The position numbers and the translations under genes were made by a program. The notes under the pieces are model-generated. The model was not told the DNA's origin and searched no databases. It saw nothing but the letters and a program-made list of their open reading frames with translations. Of a stretch of DNA of 64,000 nt, positions 1-7,941 are shown piece by piece; position 1 is the first letter of the stretch; every line of letters starts with the position of its first letter. The DNA comes from JBARDN01 sp963755705 (GTDB lineage Bacteria; Desulfobacterota; Binatia; Binatales; Binataceae): positions 62,001 to 126,000 of the forward strand of contig CAVWKW010000001.1 of the NCBI GenBank assembly GCA_963755705.1, written 5' to 3'.

Positions 1-78
1 TAGACGCAAGTAAGCAAATGTTCAATCCAACGTAACATAGGCGAGATAGACGCCGCCCGGGAAAAAATCAGCTCGCGG

Positions 79-516
79 CTAAATGCTGAATGAAATGGCC
101 TTCTTTCTATTCTCGGCCAAAGACTGGAGGGTGGTCTGACGCAGGATATTGTTCACGCTTTCGCGCACTTCGCGCCAAACATCACGCATCGGGCAGGGCT
201 GGTCCTTGGGACAGGTCGCGGCGCCGGCCTCCTCAAGGCATTCGACCGGGCAGTAGTCGCCCTCGATAATCTCGACCACGTCGGCCATCGTGATTCGCGA
301 GGGGCTCTTGGCCAGCATGTACCCACCGCTGGGCCCCTTCTGACTCGCGACTAACCCGCCGCGCTTGAGCTCGATCAGCAGACGCCGAAGGTAATTCTCG
401 GGGACCCCTTGAGTATCGGCGATCTCCTCGACTCGCGTGGGTTGCGAGCCAGGATATCGCTCCGCGAGCATCAGGAGCGCTTTAAGGGAATAATCAACAC
501 CGACGCCAAATTTCAT
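79..516 (-). CDS. Rrf2-family transcriptional regulator
   Basis: A 145-residue Rrf2-type winged-helix repressor. The N-terminal half has the family pattern MKFGVGVDYSLKALLMLAE, followed by a recognition helix region (VPENYLRRLLIELKRGGLV) and the wing SQKGPSGGYMLAK. The C-terminal half has four cysteines (CPVEC, then C and C in ATCPKDQPC) spaced much as in Fe-S-binding members such as IscR and NsrR, so a sensory cluster is possible. It is divergent from the sulfite reductase/APS reductase operon, so the likely role is control of sulfur assimilation, as for CymR. That role is inferred from context; the family call is secure. Confidence 0.9.
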   Translation of the reverse strand: MKFGVGVDYSLKALLMLAERYPGSQPTRVEEIADTQGVPENYLRRLLIELKRGGLVASQKGPSGGYMLAKSPSRITMADVVEIIEGDYCPVECLEEAGAATCPKDQPCPMRDVWREVRESVNNILRQTTLQSLAENRKKAISFSI

Positions 517-584
517 AGAATCTACAATAGGTTTCTAACATATCCCGAGAATTCAGGGAATAGTTGACTTGGCTTGTCATCTAA

Positions 585-617
585 TTAGTTGACTAACATT
601 GTAACCTTAGTTACTTT
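585..617 (+). promoter_or_regulatory. Putative promoter and operator of the sulfate assimilation operon
   Basis: Between the divergent Rrf2 gene and the sulfite reductase gene lies TTAGTTGACTAA (585-596), an inverted repeat with 5-bp arms and a 2-bp centre. It contains a good -35 hexamer TTGACT (589-594). Seventeen bases further is TACTTT (612-617), a weak -10. An Rrf2 dimer bound to the repeat would cover the -35. A second TAGTTGACTT occurs at 561-570. Inferred from sequence only. Confidence 0.4.
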
Positions 618-640
618 TTGATCTCTGGAAGTACCCTCAA

Positions 641-2266
641 GTGCCAAAACGTGAAGCCCCATCGTGGGAACTGGTCCTCAAGCGCAACTCCGTTGAGCGC
701 CTGAAGCACGAGATGTTTCCCACCGAGCTTGCCGACAACTGGCAACGCCTGGTCGATACATCCTACGAAGCCCTGCCCGAGGAGGATATCGTCCGCCTGC
801 AGTGGTTCGGGATGTATCACGACAAGCCTAAGATCGGCACCTTCATGATGCGCGTGAAGATCCCCAGCGGGATTCTCTCGCCTAAGGGACTGCGCACGAT
901 CGGTGAAATCTCGGAGTACTATGGCCGCGACCAGGGTGAACTGACGACACGCCAGAATATCCAACTTCATTACATTACGCTCGACAAATTTCCCGAGATT
1001 CTCGAAAAGCTCAAATCCGCCGGACTGACCACGATGGGCGGATGCGGCGACGTGGTGCGCAATATCACCGGATGCCCGGTCGCGGGCGTCGATCGTGACG
1101 AGTTGTTCGACGTCACCGGTCTGGTCGCCGAGGCGGCGAATTTCTTTTACGGCAATCGCGACTACTCCGACCTGCCGCGCAAGCACAAGATCACCATTTC
1201 GGCGTGCCGCTACCAGTGCAATGCGCCGGAGATCAACTGCGTCGCGCTCGTCGCTACAATCAAAGATGGACGCGAGGGTTTTGCGGTGCGTGTGGGCGGC
1301 GGACAGTCGTCAACTCCGCGCCTCTCGCGTCATCTGGGCGTGTTCATCACGCGCGAGCAGGCGATGCCGGTGATGCGCGCGATTATCGATACCTGGCGCT
1401 CGACCACGGAGTACCGCATCTCTAGGGTCAAGGCGCGGCTCAAGTTCATGATCGACGATTACGGGCCCGAGGAATTCCGCAAGCTGGTTCAATCGCGGCT
1501 CGATTTTCCGCTCGAAGATCTCGCCGAGATGCCGCTGGCGGCCGAAGAAAGCGATCACGTGGGCGTCCACGATCAGAAAGACGACGGCCGGTGCTACGCG
1601 GGCTTTCCGGTTTACCTCGGCACGATGACGGGCAAGCAGATGCGCGCGGTCGCGGATGTCGCAGAAGAAATCGGCGGCGATATTCGGCTCACTCGGCGGC
1701 AGAATTTCATTTTGACTGGAATTCCGAAAGATCGGCTCGAAGAGATTGCCGGCCGGATCGGCGAGATCGGCTTTCCGCTCGATGCTAACGGGCTGTACGC
1801 GTCGTCGATCGGATGTATCGGCGATCCGCATTGCAACTACGCCGTGACGCCGACCAAGACCAAGCTCGCCACGATTATCGAGCGTCTGGTCACCGACTTC
1901 GGCGACGACGTGGCGGGACTCAAGCTGAATCTCGACGGATGCCCTCATGCGTGCGCGCAGCACTGGACCGGCGATATCGGGCTTCAGGGCACGACAGGCC
2001 GCGGACCCAACGGCGAGCCGCTCGAGGCGTTCGATATCATCCTGCGCGGAGGACTCGGACGCGATGCTGCGATCGGAAAGCCGCTCCTGCGCCGGATTGC
2101 GTCGGCCAATGTCGAGGATTACGTGTCGCGCCTGTTCGCGGGATATCTGGCGCGCCGCACTGACGGCGAATCCTTCACCCGCTTTTGCGTCCGCACCACC
2201 GACGCGGATCTGACCGCGATTGCACAAGGGACCAATCAATCCGGCGCTGCCGAAGCCGCCGCCTGA
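641..2266 (+). CDS. Siroheme- and 4Fe-4S-dependent sulfite reductase (nitrite/sulfite reductase family)
   Basis: 541 residues, GTG start. Two ferredoxin-like half domains alternate with two siroheme/Fe-S domains. The four cluster and siroheme ligands are visible as C392-x5-C398 (GCIGDPHC) and C434-x3-C438 (GCPHAC). The family motifs TTRQNIQLHY and RLTRRQNFIL are also present. The family reduces sulfite to sulfide or nitrite to ammonia. The APS reductase gene begins 6 bp downstream, so sulfite is the likely substrate, with ferredoxin or another small donor since no flavoprotein subunit gene is present. Strong family call; substrate inferred from context. Confidence 0.93.
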   Translation: MPKREAPSWELVLKRNSVERLKHEMFPTELADNWQRLVDTSYEALPEEDIVRLQWFGMYHDKPKIGTFMMRVKIPSGILSPKGLRTIGEISEYYGRDQGELTTRQNIQLHYITLDKFPEILEKLKSAGLTTMGGCGDVVRNITGCPVAGVDRDELFDVTGLVAEAANFFYGNRDYSDLPRKHKITISACRYQCNAPEINCVALVATIKDGREGFAVRVGGGQSSTPRLSRHLGVFITREQAMPVMRAIIDTWRSTTEYRISRVKARLKFMIDDYGPEEFRKLVQSRLDFPLEDLAEMPLAAEESDHVGVHDQKDDGRCYAGFPVYLGTMTGKQMRAVADVAEEIGGDIRLTRRQNFILTGIPKDRLEEIAGRIGEIGFPLDANGLYASSIGCIGDPHCNYAVTPTKTKLATIIERLVTDFGDDVAGLKLNLDGCPHACAQHWTGDIGLQGTTGRGPNGEPLEAFDIILRGGLGRDAAIGKPLLRRIASANVEDYVSRLFAGYLARRTDGESFTRFCVRTTDADLTAIAQGTNQSGAAEAAA

Positions 2267-2272
2267 ACGCAC

Positions 2273-3118
2273 ATGCCGCAAGCGAGCACAGCCGTGGAAC
2301 ACGAAATCGAATTTCCCAAACCGACCATCGTGATGGACGAACTCGAGGCGGGCGAAGTCGCCGTCGATCTTGACGACCGCGAGCCGCAGGAAGTGCTCGC
2401 ATGGACGATCGAGCGCTTCGGGCGCCAGATCGCGATCTGCTCGAGCTTTCAGGCCGAAGGCTGCGTCCTGATCGACATGGCGCATCGCATCGATCCAGGG
2501 GTTCGCGTGTTCACGATCGATACCGGGCGCACGCCGCAGGAAACCTATGACCTGATCGACAAGGTGCGTGAGCGTTATGGAATCAAGGTCGAAACCTTTA
2601 TGCCCGACGCCAGCGTCGCGCAGCAGATGGTCACGAAGCACGGCAACAATCTCTTTTATCGCGACGTGAATCTGCGCCTGCTCTGTTGCCAGGTGCGCAA
2701 GGTGCTGCCGCTGCGCAAAGCGCTGATGAACTACAGCGGATGGATCACCGGACTGCGACGCGACCAGTGGGCCACGCGCTCGAATATCCGCAAGCTCGAA
2801 ATCGATCACGACCACGGCGGAATCGTGAAGGTCGCCCCGTTGGCCGACTGGACGGAAGAAGAGGTCTGGGACTATATCCGTGCCCACGACGTTCCCTACA
2901 ACGCACTCTACGACAAGGGCTTCAAATCGATCGGATGCGCACCGTGCACCCGCGCGGTCGGCGAGGGACAGGATGCGCGATCGGGACGATGGTGGTGGGA
3001 GACGGGTGCGCCCAAGGAATGCGGGATGCACTGCTCGATCGAGACCGGCGGCTTCGAGCATGAACTCGCGGCCCTGCTGGGTCATCGCGAGATGACCGGC
3101 GACGGCGACGGAGTCTGA
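2273..3118 (+). CDS. cysH: Assimilatory adenylyl-sulfate (APS) reductase
   Basis: 281 residues, PAPS/APS reductase family; reduces activated sulfate to sulfite. The cysteine pairs C138-C139 and C222-x2-C225 bind a 4Fe-4S cluster in the APS-specific branch and are absent from E. coli-type PAPS reductase, so APS is the predicted substrate. The nucleotide-binding region includes SSFQAEG and DTGRTPQETY, and the catalytic cysteine is in the C-terminal ECGMHC (C250). Starts 6 bp after the sulfite reductase stop and ends in a TGATG overlap with the next gene, so the three are one transcription unit. Confidence 0.93.
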   Translation: MPQASTAVEHEIEFPKPTIVMDELEAGEVAVDLDDREPQEVLAWTIERFGRQIAICSSFQAEGCVLIDMAHRIDPGVRVFTIDTGRTPQETYDLIDKVRERYGIKVETFMPDASVAQQMVTKHGNNLFYRDVNLRLLCCQVRKVLPLRKALMNYSGWITGLRRDQWATRSNIRKLEIDHDHGGIVKVAPLADWTEEEVWDYIRAHDVPYNALYDKGFKSIGCAPCTRAVGEGQDARSGRWWWETGAPKECGMHCSIETGGFEHELAALLGHREMTGDGDGV

Positions 3119-3618
3119 TGACGCCAAGCGACGACGCTGCCGCGCCAAGCGCCGAACCGCTCACGCTCGACGCACTGCAGCGCGATATTCTGCTCCCCCA
3201 AATCCAGGCGTTTATCGACGCCACGACTGACCCGGGCGCACGTGAGGTCTACGTCACGTTGAAGGCCGCGGTCGAAGCGATGGAGATCGCGCGGGCCGAC
3301 TTGCAGGCGCGTCTCGGCGCGATCGTCGAGGTGGCGCTCCAGAGCGGGCGGATAAGAAAACTGTTCGGCCCGGGCGCCGAGTTATCGCTAAACGCGCTCT
3401 TCCAAAAAACTCCCCGCGGCCGCGAGATCGCGACCTCGCTGCGCGAGCTCAACCGCGCGCTCGGAAAACTCAAGGGCGACACGGTTGAAGAACTAACCGC
3501 GGCACTGCGCGCTCCAGGCGCATACGCGCTAACCCTGAAGACGAGCGGCTGCCAGCTGGTAATCCGCTTCGAGCCATCCGGCGTCCGCGTCGAATCGGTA
3601 GAACTGGCGCTAGACTAG
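3118..3618 (+). CDS. Conserved hypothetical protein of the sulfate assimilation operon
   Basis: 166 residues, not recognised. The ATG overlaps the cysH stop by one base (TGATG), which implies translational coupling and a role tied to sulfur assimilation. The composition looks alpha-helical in the first 130 residues, with charged heptad-like stretches (YVTLKAAVEAMEIARADLQARL and a later REIATSLRELNRALGKL). A short C-terminal beta-rich tail (YALTLKTSGCQLVIRFEPSG) holds the only cysteine. There is no signal peptide or membrane segment. Function unknown. Confidence 0.75.
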   Translation: MTPSDDAAAPSAEPLTLDALQRDILLPQIQAFIDATTDPGAREVYVTLKAAVEAMEIARADLQARLGAIVEVALQSGRIRKLFGPGAELSLNALFQKTPRGREIATSLRELNRALGKLKGDTVEELTAALRAPGAYALTLKTSGCQLVIRFEPSGVRVESVELALD

Positions 3619-3751
3619 TCATCGCATTGTCCAGTCTGATCGATGATCGCCGGTGCCGCCAAACGCGACCAACCATTGATGCCTGTCGATCCGGTTGAGG
3701 TGACGGGTTAGACTTCTCTCGTCGGCTCGTGACCGATCGCGGAGGTTTCAA

Positions 3752-3982
3752 ATGCGCGTGTATGACTTCAAGGTACTTCTTGAGCCCGATGAGAGCGGCG
3801 GCTACGTCGTAAGCTGCCCGGCGCTCGCAGGCTGATACAGTCAAGGTGAGTCGGTGGCCGAGGCAATGACGAATATCAAGGAGGCGATCGAGCTCTGTCT
3901 CGAGGATACGAGAGCACGCGGCGAGACGATTCCGGATCCGAGCGGCGTTCTGGTCGGCAGCATAGTCGTCAGCGCCGAGTGA
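3752..3982 (+). pseudogene. hicB: HicB-family antitoxin with an in-frame TGA
   Basis: A good Shine-Dalgarno (GGAGG, 3741-3745) precedes an ATG that opens a typical HicB fold: MRVYDFKVLLEPDESGGYVV, SCPALAG, then TGA at 3833-3835, then YSQGESVAEAMTNIKEAIEL in the same frame. Family members normally have Cys or a similar residue at the stop position (consensus CPALPGC-SQG). The frame continues to a natural stop at 3980-3982, which overlaps the hicA start. The simplest reading is one nonsense substitution. The hicA gene that follows is also broken, so the whole locus looks inactive. Confidence 0.8.
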
Positions 3983-4220
3983 GCGGTAAACTTCCGATAA
4001 TCTCCGGCCGCGAAGCGGTTCGCGCTTTCCAGCGCCTCGGTTATGAAATAGTGCGACAGCGCGGCAGCCATATCGACTGCGCCATCCAGCCGACTCTTCA
4101 AAGCAACCACTCATCGTGCCCGATCATCGAACGCTCAAGCCGGGTTTGCTGAGGCGGTTGATTCACGATGCCCAACTCGAGGTCGAAGATTTTCAAAAGT
4201 TTCTTGGCGGCGATTCCTGA
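3979..4220 (+). pseudogene. hicA: HicA-family mRNA interferase toxin, frameshifted
   Basis: GTG start overlapping the hicB stop (GTGA). The first 30 codons read like HicA (SGKLPIISGREAVRAFQRLGYE, then VRQRGSH, which contains the catalytic His). The frame then breaks at about 4070-4076. In the other frame the expected continuation is intact: LRHPADSSKQPLIVP, then LKPGLLRRLIHDAQLEVEDF, ending at 4220. Total length is 242 bases, one short of 81 codons, so a single-base loss is indicated. Unshifted translation would stop at 4150. The toxin is probably inactive. Confidence 0.8.
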
Positions 4221-4414
4221 CCGGAGTCTCCACGGCATCATCAAATTACGATCCCGTCGCGATGGCCGCCAGGCGCTCTTGCTCGTTCTAACCTCTTAAG
4301 TAATGCCGCGACCGCCCGAGTGAGTCGGTCTACCGCGGGATTCCTGATCGAACCACGGGACATCGCGTGGTAGAATTTTTGCTCGTGGGCCTGCTGCCCG
4401 CGGCTTTTCCTGTT

Positions 4415-6643
4415 ATGCACCCGAAGAACTTCCATCCGCGATTTTCGCCGATACCCCGAGTCGCTGCTCTGATCGCGATGATCACGGCGGCGATCGTCCT
4501 CGCGATCATTCCGGCGCGCACGATTCGCGCCGCGTCGCCCACTCCCGCGCTCAGCGCCGCCGCGTCGCCGGGCGAGGCCACCGCACGGGCGCAGGCCTCC
4601 GCGATGCCCAACGCGCAACCTTCGATCGCCAGCGCGCTCAAAGCGGTTACCGCGCCCGCATCGCAATCCGCAGTTCCGTCGGCCGAGGCGACGCCCGCTC
4701 CGGCAGACGCCACTGCGGTCATCACCTACTTAAGTAATGTCATAAGCTGGTATCGGCATCTCGCAGTTGAAGCGCAACTCATACGCCAGCCGGAAGAGAC
4801 GCTCTTCTATTCCAACGATGCGCAGACCGCGAATCAGATCATCGCACTTGCGTTCGTGTACGCGCGCGCACAAGTCGCCTACAACGCAAAAGTCGAGTCC
4901 CAAGCGCCGCACCCCGCCGCGCAGAGCGGCTCGCTCAACCTGAGCGATCTGAGCCAGAAGTCCGCGCAGGCCAGCGCCGCCGTGGCATCCGCGCAGAAGC
5001 GTCTGAAAGATTTGCAAGAGGGCCTGGCAAAGGCCAGTGCAGGCAACCGCGCGACCCTGAAATCGCAGATTGCAGCGATGCAGAGCGAGGTCGAGCTCGC
5101 CCAGGCACGCGCCGACGCGCTGTCCGCGTTGGCCGAATTTGTGGCGGGCAACTCGAAGTCCGTGGGCGAGGGGACCGGGCTGGCGGCGCAAGTTGACGAA
5201 CTTGAGCAGTCAGTTCCGCAGGCGAATAGCACCACCAAGATTATCCCGCCGCGAATCGCTGAGCCTCCCGAGATAGGCGGAATAATCGGAATGATCTCGG
5301 ACCTGCTCGACTTGCAAAATCAATCCGAGTCGCTCGAGGAGACGATCTCGCTCACCACTGCGCTGCTGCGGCGGGTCAATGCGATGCGCGCACCGTTGAT
5401 CGCGGAGCTCCAGAAACTTGATAAGCGCGGCGCGGAACTTGCCAATCTCGGCAACACCGGCAATCTGAAAGATTTCCGCCAGCGCCGCGCGGGCTATCAG
5501 GATCTTATTGACGCGCATAAACAGGTCACCGATGCGCTCGTGCCGCTCAGCAAGCAGCAGGTGTTGCTGGCGCTATATGGCGACAACCTGTCGCGATGGC
5601 GCGCGTCGGTTGATCGGCGCGCGACCCAGGAGTTGCGCAGCCTGACCGTGCGCCTGGTGGGATTACTCGCAATTCTCGCGCTGATCCTGGCCGGGGCGTA
5701 CTTGTGGCGTTACTTCACGGTGCGGTTTATTGCCGATCCCCGCCGCCGCCATCAACTCCTCGCAGCGCGCCGGCTGGTGATGTGGGTTCTTGTCGTTTTC
5801 GTGATCCTGCTTAACTTCGCCAACCAGGTAAGCTCCCTGGCCACCATCATGGGTTTCGCTGCAGCGGGTATCGCGGTGGCCCTGCAGAACGTGATCCTTT
5901 CCGTGGCAGGATATTTCTTTTTGATCGGACGCTTCGGAATCCGCGCCGGAGACCGGGTGCAGATAGGCACTGTCACCGGTGATGTGATCAGTATCGGATT
6001 GGTTAAACTCACCCTGATGGAGCTGGCCGGCTCTGACCGCCAGCCAACCGGCCGCGTGGTGGTCTATTCCAACGCGATCGTATTTCAGCCCAGCGGCAAC
6101 TTCTTCAAGCAGGCGCCCGGGATGAGCTTCGTGTGGAACGAGGTGCGCCTGACCCTGGCGCCCGATTGCGATTATCGGCTCGCGGAAAAGCGGTTGATGG
6201 ACGCGGTGGATGAGGTCTTCTCGCGCTATCGCGACAAGGTGCAGGGCGACTTCCGCCATCTCGAATCCGACCTGCACGTCCTGCTCGATATTCCGCGCCC
6301 AAGCTCGCGGATGACGCTCACCTCCAACGGACTCGAGATGATCATCCGTTATCCCGCCGGTGTGCGCGTTTCATCGCAGGTGGCCGACGAAGTCACGCGC
6401 CGCGTGCTCGACGCGATTCGGCGCGAACCGGCGCTCAAACTGGTTGCACCCGGAGTTCCAAATATCCAGCCGATCGACGTTTCCGATCATGAGGAGGCGG
6501 TCATCCCGAATGCTGGCGAGAATGGCGACGGAGCCGTGAAAACTATCGCGGCCGCCGCCGAGCGTCCCGATGACACCGCCGCCGACGCGGCGAAAGCGCC
6601 GGTGGAAAAACCAGGCAAACCTAGTGCGCCGCGGTCTGGTTGA
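4415..6643 (+). CDS. Large MscS-type mechanosensitive channel with coiled-coil periplasmic domain
   Basis: About 742 residues from the ATG at 4415, which gives a clear N-terminal export or anchor segment (VAALIAMITAAIVLAIIPAR). A GTG at 4367 would add 16 residues and has a slightly better GGGA upstream. The first half is Ala/Gln-rich and predicted coiled coil. Membrane helices follow (LVGLLAILALILAGAYLW and the next one), then the MscS pore helix near residue 482 (AAAGIAVALQNVILSVAGYF) and the beta domain (RAGDRVQIGTVTGDVISIGL). Acts as an osmotic safety valve or osmosensor in the inner membrane. The C-terminal 60 residues are low complexity. Confidence 0.9.
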   Translation: MHPKNFHPRFSPIPRVAALIAMITAAIVLAIIPARTIRAASPTPALSAAASPGEATARAQASAMPNAQPSIASALKAVTAPASQSAVPSAEATPAPADATAVITYLSNVISWYRHLAVEAQLIRQPEETLFYSNDAQTANQIIALAFVYARAQVAYNAKVESQAPHPAAQSGSLNLSDLSQKSAQASAAVASAQKRLKDLQEGLAKASAGNRATLKSQIAAMQSEVELAQARADALSALAEFVAGNSKSVGEGTGLAAQVDELEQSVPQANSTTKIIPPRIAEPPEIGGIIGMISDLLDLQNQSESLEETISLTTALLRRVNAMRAPLIAELQKLDKRGAELANLGNTGNLKDFRQRRAGYQDLIDAHKQVTDALVPLSKQQVLLALYGDNLSRWRASVDRRATQELRSLTVRLVGLLAILALILAGAYLWRYFTVRFIADPRRRHQLLAARRLVMWVLVVFVILLNFANQVSSLATIMGFAAAGIAVALQNVILSVAGYFFLIGRFGIRAGDRVQIGTVTGDVISIGLVKLTLMELAGSDRQPTGRVVVYSNAIVFQPSGNFFKQAPGMSFVWNEVRLTLAPDCDYRLAEKRLMDAVDEVFSRYRDKVQGDFRHLESDLHVLLDIPRPSSRMTLTSNGLEMIIRYPAGVRVSSQVADEVTRRVLDAIRREPALKLVAPGVPNIQPIDVSDHEEAVIPNAGENGDGAVKTIAAAAERPDDTAADAAKAPVEKPGKPSAPRSG

Positions 6644-6992
6644 AGACGCTATCGACGATATCGGCCAGCTCGGGGATTCGATATCGCTCGCCGCTGTACG
6701 CCTTATAGATCAGGAACAGCCAGAAAATCGCCAAAACGACGTTGACCAGATCCAGGATCACTCCCAGAAGCGCGCCCAGCGCATGCGGCAGTACCGCAAT
6801 AAACACCCCGAACACTATCTCGATCGCGAACCACAGCACCGAGAACCCTATGGATTGCCGCGCGTGGAAGCGCACGTAGTCGTCCTGGCTGTAGGGTTCC
6901 AGGTAAAGGAAGATAATTCCGGTCACGAAGAAGCCCAAATAAGTGACCGCCGCAATTACGTTATTTGGTTGCCGGGACGTTTCCCCACTCAT
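6621..6992 (-). CDS. DUF4870/Tic20-like small membrane protein
   Basis: 123 residues from the ATG at 6992, chosen because AAGGAGG lies 7-8 bases upstream. Three hydrophobic segments are visible (NNVIAAVTYLGFFVTGIIFLYL; IGFSVLWFAIEIVFGVFIAVLPH; VILDLVNVVLAIFWLFLIY). Between the first and second is the DUF4870 hallmark DDYVRFHARQSI. It sits in the inner membrane and has no established function. Its 3' end overlaps the end of the MscS gene tail-to-tail by 23 bases. Confidence 0.85.
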   Translation of the reverse strand: MSGETSRQPNNVIAAVTYLGFFVTGIIFLYLEPYSQDDYVRFHARQSIGFSVLWFAIEIVFGVFIAVLPHALGALLGVILDLVNVVLAIFWLFLIYKAYSGERYRIPELADIVDSVFNQTAAH

Positions 6993-7165
6993 CGCCAATC
7001 CTCCTTGCGAACTCACCGCCCCTCAACAGTCTTCGCCGTAGCCCCTTTAGACGAGTATGTGTACTCAAAGCACCGCGTGCAACGCAATCGGACGATGCAG
7101 TCCCTTGATGGCAGTGCGCCGCGGTGCGAAGAATCAAATATCTCGTTGAGGAGGACGTTTGCGTG

Positions 7166-7345
7166 ATGGCGATAGAAGTTACCTATGATCGCAAAATTTG
7201 CATCCATTCGGGAAACTGCGTGAAGACTCTACCGCAGGTATTCAAAGTCGAAGACGGCAAATTTGTGATCAATACCTCCGCAGCGGAGGAGTCAGAGGTG
7301 CGCGCGACGGTCGCCGCCTGCCCCTCGCACGCGCTGAAGTTCTGA
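7166..7345 (+). CDS. Small divergent 4Fe-4S protein, YjdI family (Fer4_19)
   Basis: 59 residues: MAIEVTYDRKICIHSGNCVK, then PQVFKVEDGKF and a C-terminal CPSHALKF. The cysteine arrangement (C-x5-C and a later C-P near the end) matches the single-cluster Fer4_19/YjdI family, usually fused to or beside CDGSH proteins. Probable soluble electron-transfer or cluster-sensing role. AGGAGGA at 7149-7155 sets the start; an in-frame GTG at 7163 is also possible. Confidence 0.85.
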   Translation: MAIEVTYDRKICIHSGNCVKTLPQVFKVEDGKFVINTSAAEESEVRATVAACPSHALKF

Positions 7346-7481
7346 TACCTCGCCATGTAAGAGGCTTCGATAATTGGCGCAGCGCAATCTGTAATGACCG
7401 ACAAGACGCCAGTCTTATTGAGAAAATGCCTAATTTCAGTAGGGCCGTCTCGGCGGCCTCTTACCCCCGAAGGATCTGAGC
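7346..7481. terminator. Convergent intergenic region with inverted repeats
   Basis: The gap between two convergent genes contains TAAGAGGC (7358-7365) and its exact complement GCCTCTTA (7456-7463), 90 bp apart. A local hairpin GGCCG-N6-CGGCC sits at 7443-7458, just before the second arm. These could end transcription from both sides, but there is no clear T-run, so the terminator call is tentative. Confidence 0.35.
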
Positions 7482-7934
7482 CTACTTCCTATGCTTGCCC
7501 ATCGAGTCTTCGAAGCGGGTCAGCGTCGCGTCAGCGTGGCGCCCCGTCGCGACCGCCTCTAGCTGGGTTCGAATGCGGTTTGCGAGCTGATGGCGAAAGA
7601 CTGGCTTGGCCAGAAAGTCGCTGACCCCCAAACGGATTCCCTCGGCGCGCGCGTCCAGATCGTCGCGCGCGGTGATCATGATAATCGGAATCTCCGCGGT
7701 ATCCGGATTGTTCTTGAGCGCCTTGCATACCTGAAAGCCGTCCATTCCCGGCATCATCAGGTCGAGCAGGATCACGTCGACCTCTTTCTCGAGCACCAAT
7801 TTGAGACATTCAGGACCGGAACTGGCTTCGAGCGGCAGAAATCCCTCGCGCTCCAGGTGACGCGCCAGAATTGTGACGGTGTCCGGGTCGTCGTCAACCA
7901 CGAGAATCTGGGGCAGCTGAGTCGAATCATCCAT
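7482..7934 (-). CDS. Single-domain response regulator (CheY-like receiver)
   Basis: 150 residues from the ATG at 7934; a TTG at 7955 would overlap the upstream gene. Receiver hallmarks are present: acidic pocket VVDDDPD, phospho-acceptor Asp in ILLDLMMPG, switch Thr in MITARDD, and the conserved Lys in LAKPV. No output domain follows; the last 25 residues are charged. It lies 8 bp behind a sigma-54 activator that lacks its own receiver, so the two may act together. No histidine kinase is nearby. Confidence 0.92.
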   Translation of the reverse strand: MDDSTQLPQILVVDDDPDTVTILARHLEREGFLPLEASSGPECLKLVLEKEVDVILLDLMMPGMDGFQVCKALKNNPDTAEIPIIMITARDDLDARAEGIRLGVSDFLAKPVFRHQLANRIRTQLEAVATGRHADATLTRFEDSMGKHRK

Positions 7935-7941
7935 TTTCGTA

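Noticed and set aside
1310..3148. 612-codon minus-strand frame over the sulfite and APS reductase genes
   Set aside because: Antisense shadow; the plus strand encodes complete, recognisable enzymes.
3833..3835. TGA in hicB read as selenocysteine
   Set aside because: It replaces a Cys-like position, but I see no SECIS-like hairpin in the expected window, HicB needs no redox residue, and the adjacent toxin is also broken. Nonsense mutation is simpler.
4291..4738. CTTAAGTAATG occurring twice
   Set aside because: Two 11-bp copies 437 bp apart, one inside the MscS coding region, with no further similarity; probably chance.
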